From UBA5066 sp046331465 (GTDB lineage: Bacteria; Acidobacteriota; Thermoanaerobaculia; UBA5066), in contig JAXLQV010000003.1 of assembly GCA_046331465.1 (NCBI GenBank), forward strand, positions 248,001-312,000: DNA of 64,000 bases, read 5' to 3'. The translations under genes and the position numbers were made by a program. The notes below the pieces were generated by a model, which saw only the letters and a list, made by a program, of their open reading frames with translations, was not told the origin of the DNA and did not search any database. Numbering within the stretch: the first letter of the stretch is position 1; every line of letters begins with the position of its first letter. This document shows, one piece after another, positions 40,894-49,912 of the stretch.

Positions 40894-42588
40894 TCAGCCC
40901 CGCGCGTCGCTCTGCACGAACCGGAGGATCGTCTCGACGGTGATCGCACCCTCCACCTGGTGGACCGCCCCGCGGCTCAGGACGGGCATCAGGCCGGGGC
41001 TGGCACGGAAACGTTCGAGGACGAGCTCGAGGGGATGGTCCGGGTGGACGTGGGGCGATTCCGGAACGACGAGCGACGTGACCGGGGCCTCCGACCGTCC
41101 CGAGCGGGCGCCCTCCTCGAGGTCCTGGCGCTTCACGAGCCCCACGAAGCTCTCCCGGCTTCCGACGAGGAACGCGCTCGCCGTGCCGCTCTCCACCACC
41201 CTCCAGGCCGCCCCGATCGAGCTCGTCTCGGGAATGAAGAGGGGATCCGGCGCCATGACGTCCCGGGCGCGCCAGGTCCCGAGCGCGACCCGGCTCGCCT
41301 CTCCGGGGAGATGCACGCCGTCCTGCTCGAGCAGGGCGTGGTAGACGGGCTTGGGCTGGAAGCGCCTCGAGATCAGGAAGCTGAGGAGGTTCGCCACCAT
41401 GAGCGGGACGAGGATCTGGTAGTCCTGCGTCAGCTCGAAGATCATGAAGACCGACGTCATGGGCACCCGGATGATGCCGGCGAAGAGCGTCCCCATGCCG
41501 ACGAGCGCGTAGGCGCCGGGGTCGCCCGTCGGGAACGGCGCCCAGGCGTGCATGACCATGCCGACCGCGCCCCCGGCCATCGCGCCGAGGAAGAGGCTCG
41601 GCGCGAAGATCCCGCCGGCGTTGCCGGACGCGTACGAGATGATCGTGGCGACGAGCTTCACCCCGCAGAGCAGGACCAGCGTCTTGAGCGCGAGGGAGCC
41701 CTGCAGCGCCTGGTCGACGTGCTCGTAGCCGACCCCCATGACCTGCGGGACGAAGACCAGGATGACGCCGATCGCGAGCCCTCCCATCGCCGGCTGGAAG
41801 GTCCTGGTCCGCGCCGGCATGCGGCGGAAGGCGCCGCGGGCCCGGAGGAGCAGCTTGCAGAACAGCACCGAGACGACTCCCCCGACGATGCCGAGGACGG
41901 CGTATCCGATCAGCTCCGCGGGGTGAACGAGGTGATAGGCCGGGACGCGGAACAGCGGCTCGTTGCCGAGGATCGAACGCTCGACGATGACCGCGGTCAC
42001 GGACGCGACGACGGTCGACCCGATGAGCGCGGCGTTCATGTCCCCGATGATCTCCTCGAGCGCGAACAGGACGGCCGCCACCGGCGTGTTGAACGCCGCC
42101 GACAGCGCCGCGGCCGCGCCGATCGGGACGAGGCTCTGCACGCGGGCCGGCGACAGGCGCAGCCACCGGCCGAGGACCGACGCGATGCCGGCCCCGATCT
42201 GCACCGACGGCCCCTCGCGGCCCATCGAGTGCCCCGACCCGACGCAGAGGGCTCCCGTCAGGAACTTGCCGAATGCGACGCGCCCCGGGATCACCCCCTG
42301 GTGAAGGTGGTAGGCCGCCTCGGTCTGCGGGACGCCGCTGCCGCGGGCGTCGTTGAAGAACCTCGCCAGCAGGTACCCCGTGACGAGGCTGACGATCGTC
42401 GGGACGGCCAGGAGACGCCAGGTCGACGGGGCCGCCCCGAACAGGGCGTTCCGGGTGGCGTCGATCGCGAGCGTGAACAGCACCGCGGAAAGGCCGCCGA
42501 AAACGCCGAGCAGGATCGTCAGGACGAGGAAGACGTGGTTCTCGCGAAGGAGGAGCTTCTCGGCGATCGAGCGGCCGTCGAGGTTCAA
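40894..42588 (-). CDS. ClC-family chloride channel/transporter with CBS domains
   Basis: A 564-residue protein with about ten TM helices and the ClC ion-path motifs: GSGHSMGREGPSVQ (GREGP with the gating glutamate), FNTPVAAVLFALEE and GGIFAPSLFLGAM (GxFxP). Two CBS domains occupy the C-terminal 125 residues (RDVMAPDPLFIPE and HVHPDHPLELVLERF) and probably sense nucleotides or ionic strength. No ATG is available, and the TTG at 42588 overlaps the stop of the preceding gene (TTGA) with GGAGGAGCGGGATC upstream. It ends a MarR-TPR-ClC operon joined by such overlaps. Confidence 0.9.
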   Translation of the reverse strand: MNLDGRSIAEKLLLRENHVFLVLTILLGVFGGLSAVLFTLAIDATRNALFGAAPSTWRLLAVPTIVSLVTGYLLARFFNDARGSGVPQTEAAYHLHQGVIPGRVAFGKFLTGALCVGSGHSMGREGPSVQIGAGIASVLGRWLRLSPARVQSLVPIGAAAALSAAFNTPVAAVLFALEEIIGDMNAALIGSTVVASVTAVIVERSILGNEPLFRVPAYHLVHPAELIGYAVLGIVGGVVSVLFCKLLLRARGAFRRMPARTRTFQPAMGGLAIGVILVFVPQVMGVGYEHVDQALQGSLALKTLVLLCGVKLVATIISYASGNAGGIFAPSLFLGAMAGGAVGMVMHAWAPFPTGDPGAYALVGMGTLFAGIIRVPMTSVFMIFELTQDYQILVPLMVANLLSFLISRRFQPKPVYHALLEQDGVHLPGEASRVALGTWRARDVMAPDPLFIPETSSIGAAWRVVESGTASAFLVGSRESFVGLVKRQDLEEGARSGRSEAPVTSLVVPESPHVHPDHPLELVLERFRASPGLMPVLSRGAVHQVEGAITVETILRFVQSDARG

Positions 42589-43799
42589 GATCCCGCTCCT
42601 CCGTGCTTGCGCCCGATCAGGAGGAGAGCCAGGTCCAGGCCCGTGGGCTCTCCGCACGACCGGCTCGCCGCCTCCTCGACCCGGAAGACGAGCTCCGCGC
42701 CGTCCTGCACGAGGCCCGGGCCGCGCGGGCGTCCCTTGGCGTCGAGGAGGCCCCGCATCGACACGACTTCCGCGCGGAGCTGCTCGAGGCCGGGGCGTTC
42801 GGAGGCCGGCACGTCGCTCGGCCCCTCGAGACAGCCGTCGAGACGTCTCGCGGCCTGGTCGAGTCCGGCGAGGAGTCGCCTCATCCGCTCGTCGGACGGG
42901 AGACGCGGGGCCAGGGGATTCCCCGACTCGATCCGCCTCGTCGTCTCGAGAAGCCCCGCGGCTCTCTCGGCCCCGGGATCGAGCGCCAGCGCCCGCTCCA
43001 GGTAGCGACGCGCCGACCCGTAGTCGCCGAGCTGGAAGGACGCCTCGCCCGCGCCGGCGAACGCGGGGCCGCACGCCTCGTCCAGCCGGGACGCCTCGAC
43101 GAACTGCCCGAGCGCGCGTGCCACGTCGCCGGCCTCGAGGAAGAGACGGGCGACCTCGACGTGCGAAGCGGCATCCGAAGGCGTGTCCGCGGCGAGGACG
43201 AGCAGCTCGGAGAGAGCCCTGCCACGGTCGTCGTGATCCAGGAGGAAACGGGCCAGCTCCACCCGGATGCGCCGGACCCTCCCCTGGGCCTCCGTCCCGG
43301 CCGGGAGCTCGTTGAGCGCCTCGTGGTAATGAAGCAGCGCTCCGGGAACGTCTCCGCCCCTGGCCGAAAGCCTCGCGAGCTCGAGGTGGATCTCGGGGTC
43401 GTTCGGGGAGGTGCCGCTCAGCCTCATCAATGCGGTCCGCGCCTCGGCGTCGCGGTTCTTCGCCGCCAGGACCTGGGCGAGGGCCAGGGCGATCTTCGGG
43501 TTGTCGCGGTCGCGGACGGAGGCGCGCCGGAGCGACTCCGCCGCCGCGTCCGTATCCCCCTCCCGAAGCTGCTGCTGGCCACGCCGATACCACTCGCCGG
43601 CGATCCGGGTGTCCGTCTGCCGGTTCCGGGCCGCCACGGCGCGGGTGAGGAAGTACGTCGGCACGGCCGCGACGGACACCACGACCAGGATCGCGATCTG
43701 CCGCCGAACGGCCCCGAGTTCGCGCTCGGCGCTGCAGGACCGGCAGACGCCGGACGCCATCGGCTCCCCGCACTTCGGACACGATCCCGGATTCGTCAA
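42585..43799 (-). CDS. TPR protein with N-terminal zinc knuckle and TM segment
   Basis: A 404-residue protein starting at a TTG that overlaps the marR stop (TTGA). Residues 6-22 form a short zinc ribbon (CPKCGEPMASGVCRSC), followed by one TM helix (IAILVVVSVAAVPTYFLT), so the ribbon lies in the cytoplasm and the rest outside. Several tetratricopeptide repeats span about residues 65-300 (GQQQLREGDTDAAAESLRRA, ALGQFVEASRLDEACGPAFA and others). A scaffold or assembly role is usual for TPR proteins; the coupling with a ClC gene has no explanation I can give. Confidence 0.75.
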   Translation of the reverse strand: MTNPGSCPKCGEPMASGVCRSCSAERELGAVRRQIAILVVVSVAAVPTYFLTRAVAARNRQTDTRIAGEWYRRGQQQLREGDTDAAAESLRRASVRDRDNPKIALALAQVLAAKNRDAEARTALMRLSGTSPNDPEIHLELARLSARGGDVPGALLHYHEALNELPAGTEAQGRVRRIRVELARFLLDHDDRGRALSELLVLAADTPSDAASHVEVARLFLEAGDVARALGQFVEASRLDEACGPAFAGAGEASFQLGDYGSARRYLERALALDPGAERAAGLLETTRRIESGNPLAPRLPSDERMRRLLAGLDQAARRLDGCLEGPSDVPASERPGLEQLRAEVVSMRGLLDAKGRPRGPGLVQDGAELVFRVEEAASRSCGEPTGLDLALLLIGRKHGGAGS

Positions 43800-44383
43800 G
43801 GCGAGACGCCCCTCCGCCGGCGAACCGCGTCCTTCCGGTCCGGCACCTCCGCGAGCTGGCGGGTCAGCGCCTCGAGGACCTCGCGGGTCGCGTCCAGCTT
43901 CGCTTGGGGGAACCCCGCGAGGGCACGCGCGACCGACGCCTCGATCGTGCCCGTCGACGGGACGTCCAGCCTCTTCCCGGCCCTCGTCAGCTCGAGCACC
44001 GCCCGCCGCCGGTCGCGGTCGTCGGTCCGCCGGAGCAGGAGGCGGCGCCCCTCGAGCCGCTCCAGGATCCCCGTCAGCGTGCTCGGGTGAAGGTGGAGAA
44101 CGGCCGCGAGCTCTCCCGCGAGGATCCGGGGGTACCGGCTGACGATGCGGATGACGAGCCGCTGGGGCCCCGTCAGGCCGATCGTGGTCCGCATCCGCTT
44201 GGACCTCGACTGGAGACCGTGGTCGAGGGCCCAGACGAGGCGGAGGAACTCGAGGGCCTCTCCGAGCCGTGGCGCCTCGCAGTCGACTCTCGCGGGCTTG
44301 GGGAGCGGCTTCGTCGCTCCCGGCCTTCGAGACGGAAGGGGCGCGCCCCGCCTCCGTGACGGTCCCACTGCGTTCCCCGCCAT
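43796..44383 (-). CDS. MarR-family transcriptional regulator
   Basis: A 195-residue winged-helix regulator. The core (residues 55-165) has the family layout: GLTGPQRLVIRIVSRYP, the recognition region LHLHPSTLTGILERLEGRRLL, and the wing RRTDDRDRRRAVLELT with the invariant DxRxRR arginines. The Arg/Pro-rich N-terminal 45 residues are longer than usual. Starts at 44383 or 44398 are both possible; the frame also runs up to a TTG inside the operator. A TTTGA-N2-TCAAA palindrome (44430-44441) just upstream suggests autoregulation, and the same site occurs before the sucrose operon. The effector is unknown. Confidence 0.82.
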   Translation of the reverse strand: MAGNAVGPSRRRGAPLPSRRPGATKPLPKPARVDCEAPRLGEALEFLRLVWALDHGLQSRSKRMRTTIGLTGPQRLVIRIVSRYPRILAGELAAVLHLHPSTLTGILERLEGRRLLLRRTDDRDRRRAVLELTRAGKRLDVPSTGTIEASVARALAGFPQAKLDATREVLEALTRQLAEVPDRKDAVRRRRGVSP

Positions 44384-44429
44384 CTTCGCTTCTCGCATAC
44401 GACGGGGAGTATAGGGCCGCGCGCACTCG

Positions 44430-44441
44430 TTTGAGGTCAAA
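44430..44441. promoter_or_regulatory. Putative MarR operator (copy 1)
   Basis: TTTGAGGTCAAA, a 5-bp inverted repeat with two central bases, lies 47 bases upstream of the marR-like ATG. The identical 12-mer occurs at 53030-53041. On the minus strand it contains TTGACC, and a TATACT hexamer at 44408-44413 could be the -10, although the 21-base gap is long for a promoter pair. Confidence 0.6.
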
Positions 44442-44498
44442 CCGTTGCGCGTCCCGGGAAGCCGGGCCCGGGCCTCCGGCCGGATCGAGCGGCCACCG

Positions 44499-45335
44499 TC
44501 ACCCTTTCACGGCGCCCCCCGTCAGCCCGCCCGAGATCCGCCGCTCGAACAGGAGGACGAGCAGGACGACCGGGAGCGTGGAGAGGACGATGGCCGCGGA
44601 GAGCTGCCCCCACGGGACCTCGTAGAGGGAGGCCCCGGAGACGCTCGCGATGCCGGCGGTGACGGTCCGGCTCGTGTCCCGCGTCGTGAAGCTCAGCGCG
44701 AGGAGGAACTCGTTCCACGACGCGATGAACGTCAGGAGGCCGGCCGCGACGAGCGCCGGCGCGGCGAGCGGCAGCTGGACCCGGAGGAGCCTCCCGAGCG
44801 GCCCCAGCCCGTCGAGAGTCGCCGCCTCCTCCAGCTCCCGCGGCAGCTCGCGGAAGCTCGCCTCGAGGATCCAGACGGCGAGCGGGACGCCGAAGGCCGC
44901 ATACGGGAGGACCAGCGCGAACGGGGAGTTCACCAGCCCGAGGAAGCGCACCCCCTCGTAGAGGGGGAAGAGCAGGAGGATCGGCGGAAAGAGCGAGACG
45001 AGGAGGAGCCCGAGGAGCCAGCGGTTCCGTGCGCGGGGCGGCATCCGGCAGAGCGCGGCGGCCGCTGGGGCGGCCACGGCGAGGGCGAGGAGCGTCGCGG
45101 CGAGGGAGACGCCGGCGCTGTTGGAGAGGTACCGCGCGAACGGCTTCCTCTCGAGGAGGGCGCGGACGTGCTCGGCCGTCGGCGGGCTCGGGAGCCAGAC
45201 CGCCGGGGAGGACGTGATCTGCGCCTCGGGCTTCACGGCCGTGAGCGCCTGCCAGGCGGCCGGGAGGAGGCTCCAGCCCGCGGCGAGCGAGACCGCGAGG
45301 GAGAGGAGCGCGGGGGCGAGCAGCCGGCGCCTCAC
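44499..45335 (-). CDS. Carbohydrate ABC transporter permease (MalG-like)
   Basis: A 278-residue inner-membrane permease with six TM segments. The EAA loop that docks on the ATPase is ELEEAATLDGLGPLGRLLRVQLPLAAP, placed as in MalG-type (CUT1) sugar importers. The GTG start overlaps the stop of the partner permease (GTGA). It ends the sugar-transport and sucrose operon on the minus strand. No ATPase subunit is present nearby, so a shared MsiK/MalK-type ATPase elsewhere must energise it. Confidence 0.9.
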   Translation of the reverse strand: MRRRLLAPALLSLAVSLAAGWSLLPAAWQALTAVKPEAQITSSPAVWLPSPPTAEHVRALLERKPFARYLSNSAGVSLAATLLALAVAAPAAAALCRMPPRARNRWLLGLLLVSLFPPILLLFPLYEGVRFLGLVNSPFALVLPYAAFGVPLAVWILEASFRELPRELEEAATLDGLGPLGRLLRVQLPLAAPALVAAGLLTFIASWNEFLLALSFTTRDTSRTVTAGIASVSGASLYEVPWGQLSAAIVLSTLPVVLLVLLFERRISGGLTGGAVKG

Positions 45336-46222
45336 GCCGTCTCCCTCCGCGAGGCCAGCTTCACGACGACGGCCGCGAGGAAGAGGGCGACCAGCATCCC
45401 CTGCACCGCGATGGCGGCCCCGTAGCCGAAGTCGAGGTAGCGGAACCAGGTCTGGTAGGCGTAGAGGGAGACCGTCTCCGTGGAGCCGCCCGGTCCGCCC
45501 CCCGTCATCACGTAGACGACGTCGAAGGCGCCCCACGCCTGGATGGAGCGGAAGAGCGTCGCCACGACGAGCGACGGCACGAGGAGCGGCAGCGTGATCC
45601 GGCGCAGCCGTTGCCAGGGGCCCGCGCCGTCGACGCGCGCGGCCTCGAGGACGTCCGGCGGGATCCCCTGCAGCCCCGCGAGGAGGATCAGGGCGACGAA
45701 CGGCGTCGTCTTCCAGGCGTCGGCGACGACGAGAGCCGCCATCGCGGTGGCGGGCCGGGCGAGCCAGGCGACGGGCGCGTCGACGAGGCCGAGGCGCGAG
45801 AGGAGGTCGTTCGCCATGCCGAACGTGTCGTGGAAGATCCAGGCCCACGCGAGCGCCATGACGGAGGTCGGAAGGGCCCACGGGACGAGGACGACGGCGC
45901 GGAGCGCCCCGCGTCCCCGGAACGAGCGGTTGAGGAGGAGGGCGAGCGCCAGGCCGAGCGCCGTCTCGAGGAGGACGGAGAGCCCCGTGAAGAGCGCCGT
46001 GTTGCGGAGGGCGGAGAGGAAGCGCCCGTCTCCGAGCGTCCTCTCGTGCGTCGCGAGACCGGCCCAGGAGGAGACGATGCCGCCCTCGAGCTCGGTCCGG
46101 GTGAAGCCGAGGAGGACGACGCGGAGCGCCGGGATGCCGACGACGAGGGCGAGGAGGAGGACCACGGGCAGGAGGAGGAGGACCCGCTCCCGGCGCGCGC
46201 GGCTCGAGAGGGCGCCTTTCAC
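45332..46222 (-). CDS. Carbohydrate ABC transporter permease (MalF-like)
   Basis: A 296-residue CUT1-type permease with six TM helices and the EAA loop VLEAARVDGAGPWQRLRRITLPLL. The N-terminal RERVLLLLPVVLLLALVVGIPALRV segment opens the first helix as in UgpA/MalF-short proteins. Start and stop overlap the binding-protein and MalG-like genes by four bases on each side, showing tight coupling. With its neighbours it should import a sugar or glycoside, possibly sucrose or a glucosylated solute given the context. Confidence 0.9.
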   Translation of the reverse strand: MKGALSSRARRERVLLLLPVVLLLALVVGIPALRVVLLGFTRTELEGGIVSSWAGLATHERTLGDGRFLSALRNTALFTGLSVLLETALGLALALLLNRSFRGRGALRAVVLVPWALPTSVMALAWAWIFHDTFGMANDLLSRLGLVDAPVAWLARPATAMAALVVADAWKTTPFVALILLAGLQGIPPDVLEAARVDGAGPWQRLRRITLPLLVPSLVVATLFRSIQAWGAFDVVYVMTGGGPGGSTETVSLYAYQTWFRYLDFGYGAAIAVQGMLVALFLAAVVVKLASRRETA

Positions 46223-47490
46223 GGGTCAGCCCCGAGGACGAGGCGCGTCTCGCGCGCGGCGGCGTCGAGGGCCTCGCGCGTCGTCTCGAGCCCGGCGAGC
46301 GCGGCGGACAGGTGCCTCTGGAGCACGTCGGAAGCCTGCGGGTACCTCGCGACGGCCGGGCGCGGGGTGGCGCCGGCGTGGATCCGCAGGAGCTCGGCGA
46401 GGAACGGGTTCGCCGCCAGGAGGGTGGGGTCGGAGTAGGCGTCGAGGCGGGCCGGGGCGAAGCCCGTCGGCGCGCAGAAGAGGCGCTGGCTCTCGAGGCG
46501 GGTCGCGTGGCGGAGGAAGGCGACGGCCTCGGCCGGGTGCCGCGAGGAGCGGGCAACGGCGAGGCCCCAGCCGCCGAGGGTCCCCGCGCCGGGCGCGCCC
46601 GAGAGCGTCGGCACGGGGAGGACGCCGATCTTCCCGGCCACCGCCGAGCCTTCCCTCCGGGCGAGACGCCAGACGTAGGGCCAGCTTCGGAGAAACACGG
46701 CCCGCCCGCCCTGGAAGAGCTGGCGGGTCTCCTCCTCGCGGTAGGCCGCGACACCGGGCGGGCTGATGCCGCCCGGTGCCCGGGCCCGGACGAGGAAGGC
46801 GAGCGCCGCCTCGGCCTCGGGGCGGTCGAGGCCGACCCGGAGCGACGCCGGCTCGATCCAGAAGCCGCCGTGGCCGTGGAGGACCTCGAGGAAGACGCAG
46901 ACGAGCCCCTCGTACTGCGCCCCCTGCCAGAGAAAGCCCCACCGGTCGGGCGGCGACTGGAGGCGTCGGGCCGTCTCCTCGAGCTGGGCGAAGGTCCGGG
47001 GCGGGGCGACGCCCGCGGCGGCGAGGAGGTCGGCGCGGTAGTAGAGGAGGCCGACGTCGGTCCGGAACGGGAGCCTGTAGAGGCGGCCGCGGTAGAACCC
47101 CGCCTGGACGGCCTGCGGCAGCAGCTCCGCCCGCTCCGCTTCTCCGAAGTCGTCGTCCAGCGGCCGTAGCCAGCCGGCCGCGGCGAGCTTCGGCGTCCAG
47201 GTGACGTCGAGGTAGACGACGTCGAAGGCGCCGTCGCCGGAGAGGAGGGCCGACGTCGTCAGGCTCTCGCGCAGGTCGGTCGGGACCGGCCCCTCGTCGA
47301 GCTCGAGGCGCACGCCGGGTCGGGCCCGCGAGAAGCTTTCGGCGAGCGGGAGCCAGAAGGGACGTTCGTTCGCGGGGACGAGCATCCGGAGCGTGACGCC
47401 CGCCCCGTCCCTCCCCGCGTCGCCGTGGCAGGCCGGGACCGGGAGGAGAAGGGAGAGGATCGCCGCGGTCCAGGCCCTCCTCCGGCGCAT
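46219..47490 (-). CDS. ABC sugar-binding lipoprotein
   Basis: A 423-residue extracellular solute-binding protein (family 1). The leader ends in LLLPVPAC, a lipobox-like site with Cys near residue 21. The mature part reads TLRMLVPANERPFWLPLAESF, then DVVYLDVTWTPKLAAAGWL, and has the aromatic-rich WLRPLDDD and YPQASDVLQRHL segments typical of sugar-binding CUT1 proteins. The ATG is 31 bases after the sucrose synthase stop. Substrate specificity cannot be told from sequence; a disaccharide is a reasonable guess from the operon. Confidence 0.88.
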   Translation of the reverse strand: MRRRRAWTAAILSLLLPVPACHGDAGRDGAGVTLRMLVPANERPFWLPLAESFSRARPGVRLELDEGPVPTDLRESLTTSALLSGDGAFDVVYLDVTWTPKLAAAGWLRPLDDDFGEAERAELLPQAVQAGFYRGRLYRLPFRTDVGLLYYRADLLAAAGVAPPRTFAQLEETARRLQSPPDRWGFLWQGAQYEGLVCVFLEVLHGHGGFWIEPASLRVGLDRPEAEAALAFLVRARAPGGISPPGVAAYREEETRQLFQGGRAVFLRSWPYVWRLARREGSAVAGKIGVLPVPTLSGAPGAGTLGGWGLAVARSSRHPAEAVAFLRHATRLESQRLFCAPTGFAPARLDAYSDPTLLAANPFLAELLRIHAGATPRPAVARYPQASDVLQRHLSAALAGLETTREALDAAARETRLVLGADP

Positions 47491-47521
47491 CAGGGCTCCG
47501 CCATCGCCGGAGGGCCGGCGC

Positions 47522-49912
47522 TCAGCCCCGGCCTCCGCCGACGGCCGCCGCGCGCGGCCGGAGCAGCAGGTGGTCGAGAGTCTGGAGGTAGCGGCCCGTC
47601 TCCTCGCGCTCGAGGCCCGAGACGAACTTCCAGAAGCCGTAGATCCTCGAGAACGTCATGATCCTCTCGGCGTAGCGCCTCCAGGTGTAGCGGGCGGCGA
47701 CCCGCGCCACGGCCGCGTCCGACACGCGCGTCCAGGCGGAAGGGTCCGCAGCGCAGCGCTCGAGGAAGTCGGCGATCCGGGCGGCGGCCGCCGCCCCGTC
47801 GTTCGGGTCGATGTGGAACCCCGAGCGGCGATCCTCGATGATCTCGGAGGGGCCTCCGTGGCACGTCGCGAAGACGGGGAGGCCGGAGACCATCGCCTCG
47901 ACGACCGTCAGGCCGAAGGCCTCGAAGAGCGCGGGCTGGACGAAGATGCCGCGGCGGTCCGCGATCCGGCGGTAGAGCTCGCCGGTGAGGTGACGCTCGA
48001 GCCGCCGCCCGATCCAGCGGACCTGCCCGTCGAGGGTGTGCCGGTTCATCAGGTCGTGCAGCCGCTGCGCCTGGTCGCGCTCCTCGCCGTCGGCGCAGAG
48101 CGTCGTGTCGACGTGTCCGCCGACGACGACGAGGTTCGCGAGCTTCCGGAGGCGCTCGTCGGCGGCGAACCACTCGACCAGGCCGGTCAGATTCTTGATC
48201 CGGTCGAGCCGCGCCATCGTGAAGACGATCGGGCGTTCCGGCGCGACGAGGCGGCCGCGGGCCGTCGGCCCGGGCTCGCCGAAGACGAGCTCCTCGATCA
48301 TCGGCGTGAGGGCCGCGAGGCGGCGGTCCTTCTCGGTGAACGGGAAGTAGACGTCCTCGTCGGCTCCCGGGGAGACGATGTTGAAGCGGGGGTCGAAGAC
48401 GTCGATGCCGTTCACGACGCGGTAGAGGCCGGGCATCGTGAACGACGAGTAGCTCTCGTACTGCCCGACCACGTCCCGGGTGCCGGCGATCTCCTGGTAG
48501 GTGCTCGTCACGATGAAGTCGGCGCTGTTCATCGCGAAGAGGTCGGCGGTGTACTGGACGGAGAACGCGTACTCGTCCTCGAGGTCCTTCCAGTGGAGGG
48601 CGGAGAGGAGGTACTTGGTCTTCTCCAGGGCATGGGCGATTGTCGCGTGCGTCACGCCGAGGCGCATTCCGATGAGGGCCGCGACGAGGTTGCCGTCGGA
48701 GTAGTTCCCGAGGATGAGGTCCGGCCGCCCGCCGAGCTCGGCGATGGCCTCCCGCTCGACCTCCCGCGAGAAGTCGTGGAGGTAGGGCCAGACGCGGAAC
48801 CGCGGGATGAAGTGGCGGACGACGCTGCCGTCCGCGTGGCGGAATGGCACGCGCAGGATGACGGCGCTCCGGCAGCCGTCGATCCGCTCGAGCCTCCGGT
48901 CGCACCCCGTCGAGCCGGCCTCCGGGATGAGGCGGGTCACGACGACGATCCTCGGCTCGACGTCGACGCCCTGGACGGCCAGCCTCTCGCGCATCTCGCG
49001 TTCGAGCGCGCGGACCTGGTCGAGGATGTAGACGACCTGCCCGCCGGTGTCCGGCAGCCCGAGGACCCCCGACTGCCCGAACCAGCCGTGGGGGGAGAGG
49101 ACGAGGACGCGGGAGATCATCGGCACGCGCGCGAGAAACGTCTCGAGGAGCTCGGCCGACGGCGCCTCCAGGAGGTCGATGAGGAGGCTCATCGTCTCGG
49201 CCGCCCGCCCCGCCGTCGCCCCCCACCCGGGGGCGAAGCCGAGGCCGGCGAGCCGTTCGTCGAGCTCCGCCCACGGGGTCGCGGGGTCCGCCGCGGAGAG
49301 AAGGGCGTGCGCCTTCCGGAGAGCGTTCCGGAGGGCGGGAGTGTCCGGGAAGGGCGCCCGAAGGAGGAGCGAGCGACCTTCGAGGGTGTGGAGACCGAGA
49401 AACGAGTGGATGCGGTCGGACCCCGCTCCCCCGTCGCGGAAGAGCCGGCTCGCGAGGTGGCGGTTGAGGAACGAGAGCCCCTGCCCGATCGAGCGGGTCT
49501 CCGTCAGGCGCGGGAAGCCCCGGGAGAAGGGGCCGAAATCGAGCTCCAGCGGCTCGTCGTCGCTCGGCCCGTCGACGAGGGCCTCCTTGAAAGCGTGGAA
49601 CTCCCTGTCGCTCATCGGCTCGGGGACGAGCCGGTCGGCGTGGACCCGGCCGAATTCCCAGGTCCCCGGCGCGGTTCGGAACGCGAAGGCGGCCCACGGC
49701 GCCCGGAGCACGACTTCCTGCGCGGCCGCGACGGCCTCCGCCAGGACCGTTCCGGAAAGGTCGAAGGTGGCACAGGAGCCCTTCACGTCCTCGAAGCCCC
49801 GAACGAGGTCCGAGCTCAGGAGGACGTTCCGCCCTTCGGAGAGGTAGCGCTTCACCAGGAGGACAAAGACGTCGGGGTGCTGGATCGCGAAGTCCCTGAG
49901 TCGGCTCAGCAT
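47522..49912 (-). CDS. susA: Sucrose synthase
   Basis: A 796-residue GT4 enzyme that reversibly converts sucrose plus NDP to NDP-glucose plus fructose. The N-terminal ~240 residues are the sucrose-synthase regulatory region. The catalytic part has GLPDTGGQVVYILDQVRALE (the glycine loop), then HWKDLEDEYAFSVQYTADLF with the characteristic MNSADFIVTSTYQEI, and the C-terminal nucleotide-binding segment QPALFEAFGLTVVEAM with the two E residues of the EX7E motif. Length matches plant and cyanobacterial SuSy. The ATG overlaps the stop of the sucrose-phosphate synthase gene by seven bases, placing sucrose making and breaking under one promoter. Confidence 0.94.
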   Translation of the reverse strand: MLSRLRDFAIQHPDVFVLLVKRYLSEGRNVLLSSDLVRGFEDVKGSCATFDLSGTVLAEAVAAAQEVVLRAPWAAFAFRTAPGTWEFGRVHADRLVPEPMSDREFHAFKEALVDGPSDDEPLELDFGPFSRGFPRLTETRSIGQGLSFLNRHLASRLFRDGGAGSDRIHSFLGLHTLEGRSLLLRAPFPDTPALRNALRKAHALLSAADPATPWAELDERLAGLGFAPGWGATAGRAAETMSLLIDLLEAPSAELLETFLARVPMISRVLVLSPHGWFGQSGVLGLPDTGGQVVYILDQVRALEREMRERLAVQGVDVEPRIVVVTRLIPEAGSTGCDRRLERIDGCRSAVILRVPFRHADGSVVRHFIPRFRVWPYLHDFSREVEREAIAELGGRPDLILGNYSDGNLVAALIGMRLGVTHATIAHALEKTKYLLSALHWKDLEDEYAFSVQYTADLFAMNSADFIVTSTYQEIAGTRDVVGQYESYSSFTMPGLYRVVNGIDVFDPRFNIVSPGADEDVYFPFTEKDRRLAALTPMIEELVFGEPGPTARGRLVAPERPIVFTMARLDRIKNLTGLVEWFAADERLRKLANLVVVGGHVDTTLCADGEERDQAQRLHDLMNRHTLDGQVRWIGRRLERHLTGELYRRIADRRGIFVQPALFEAFGLTVVEAMVSGLPVFATCHGGPSEIIEDRRSGFHIDPNDGAAAAARIADFLERCAADPSAWTRVSDAAVARVAARYTWRRYAERIMTFSRIYGFWKFVSGLEREETGRYLQTLDHLLLRPRAAAVGGGRG

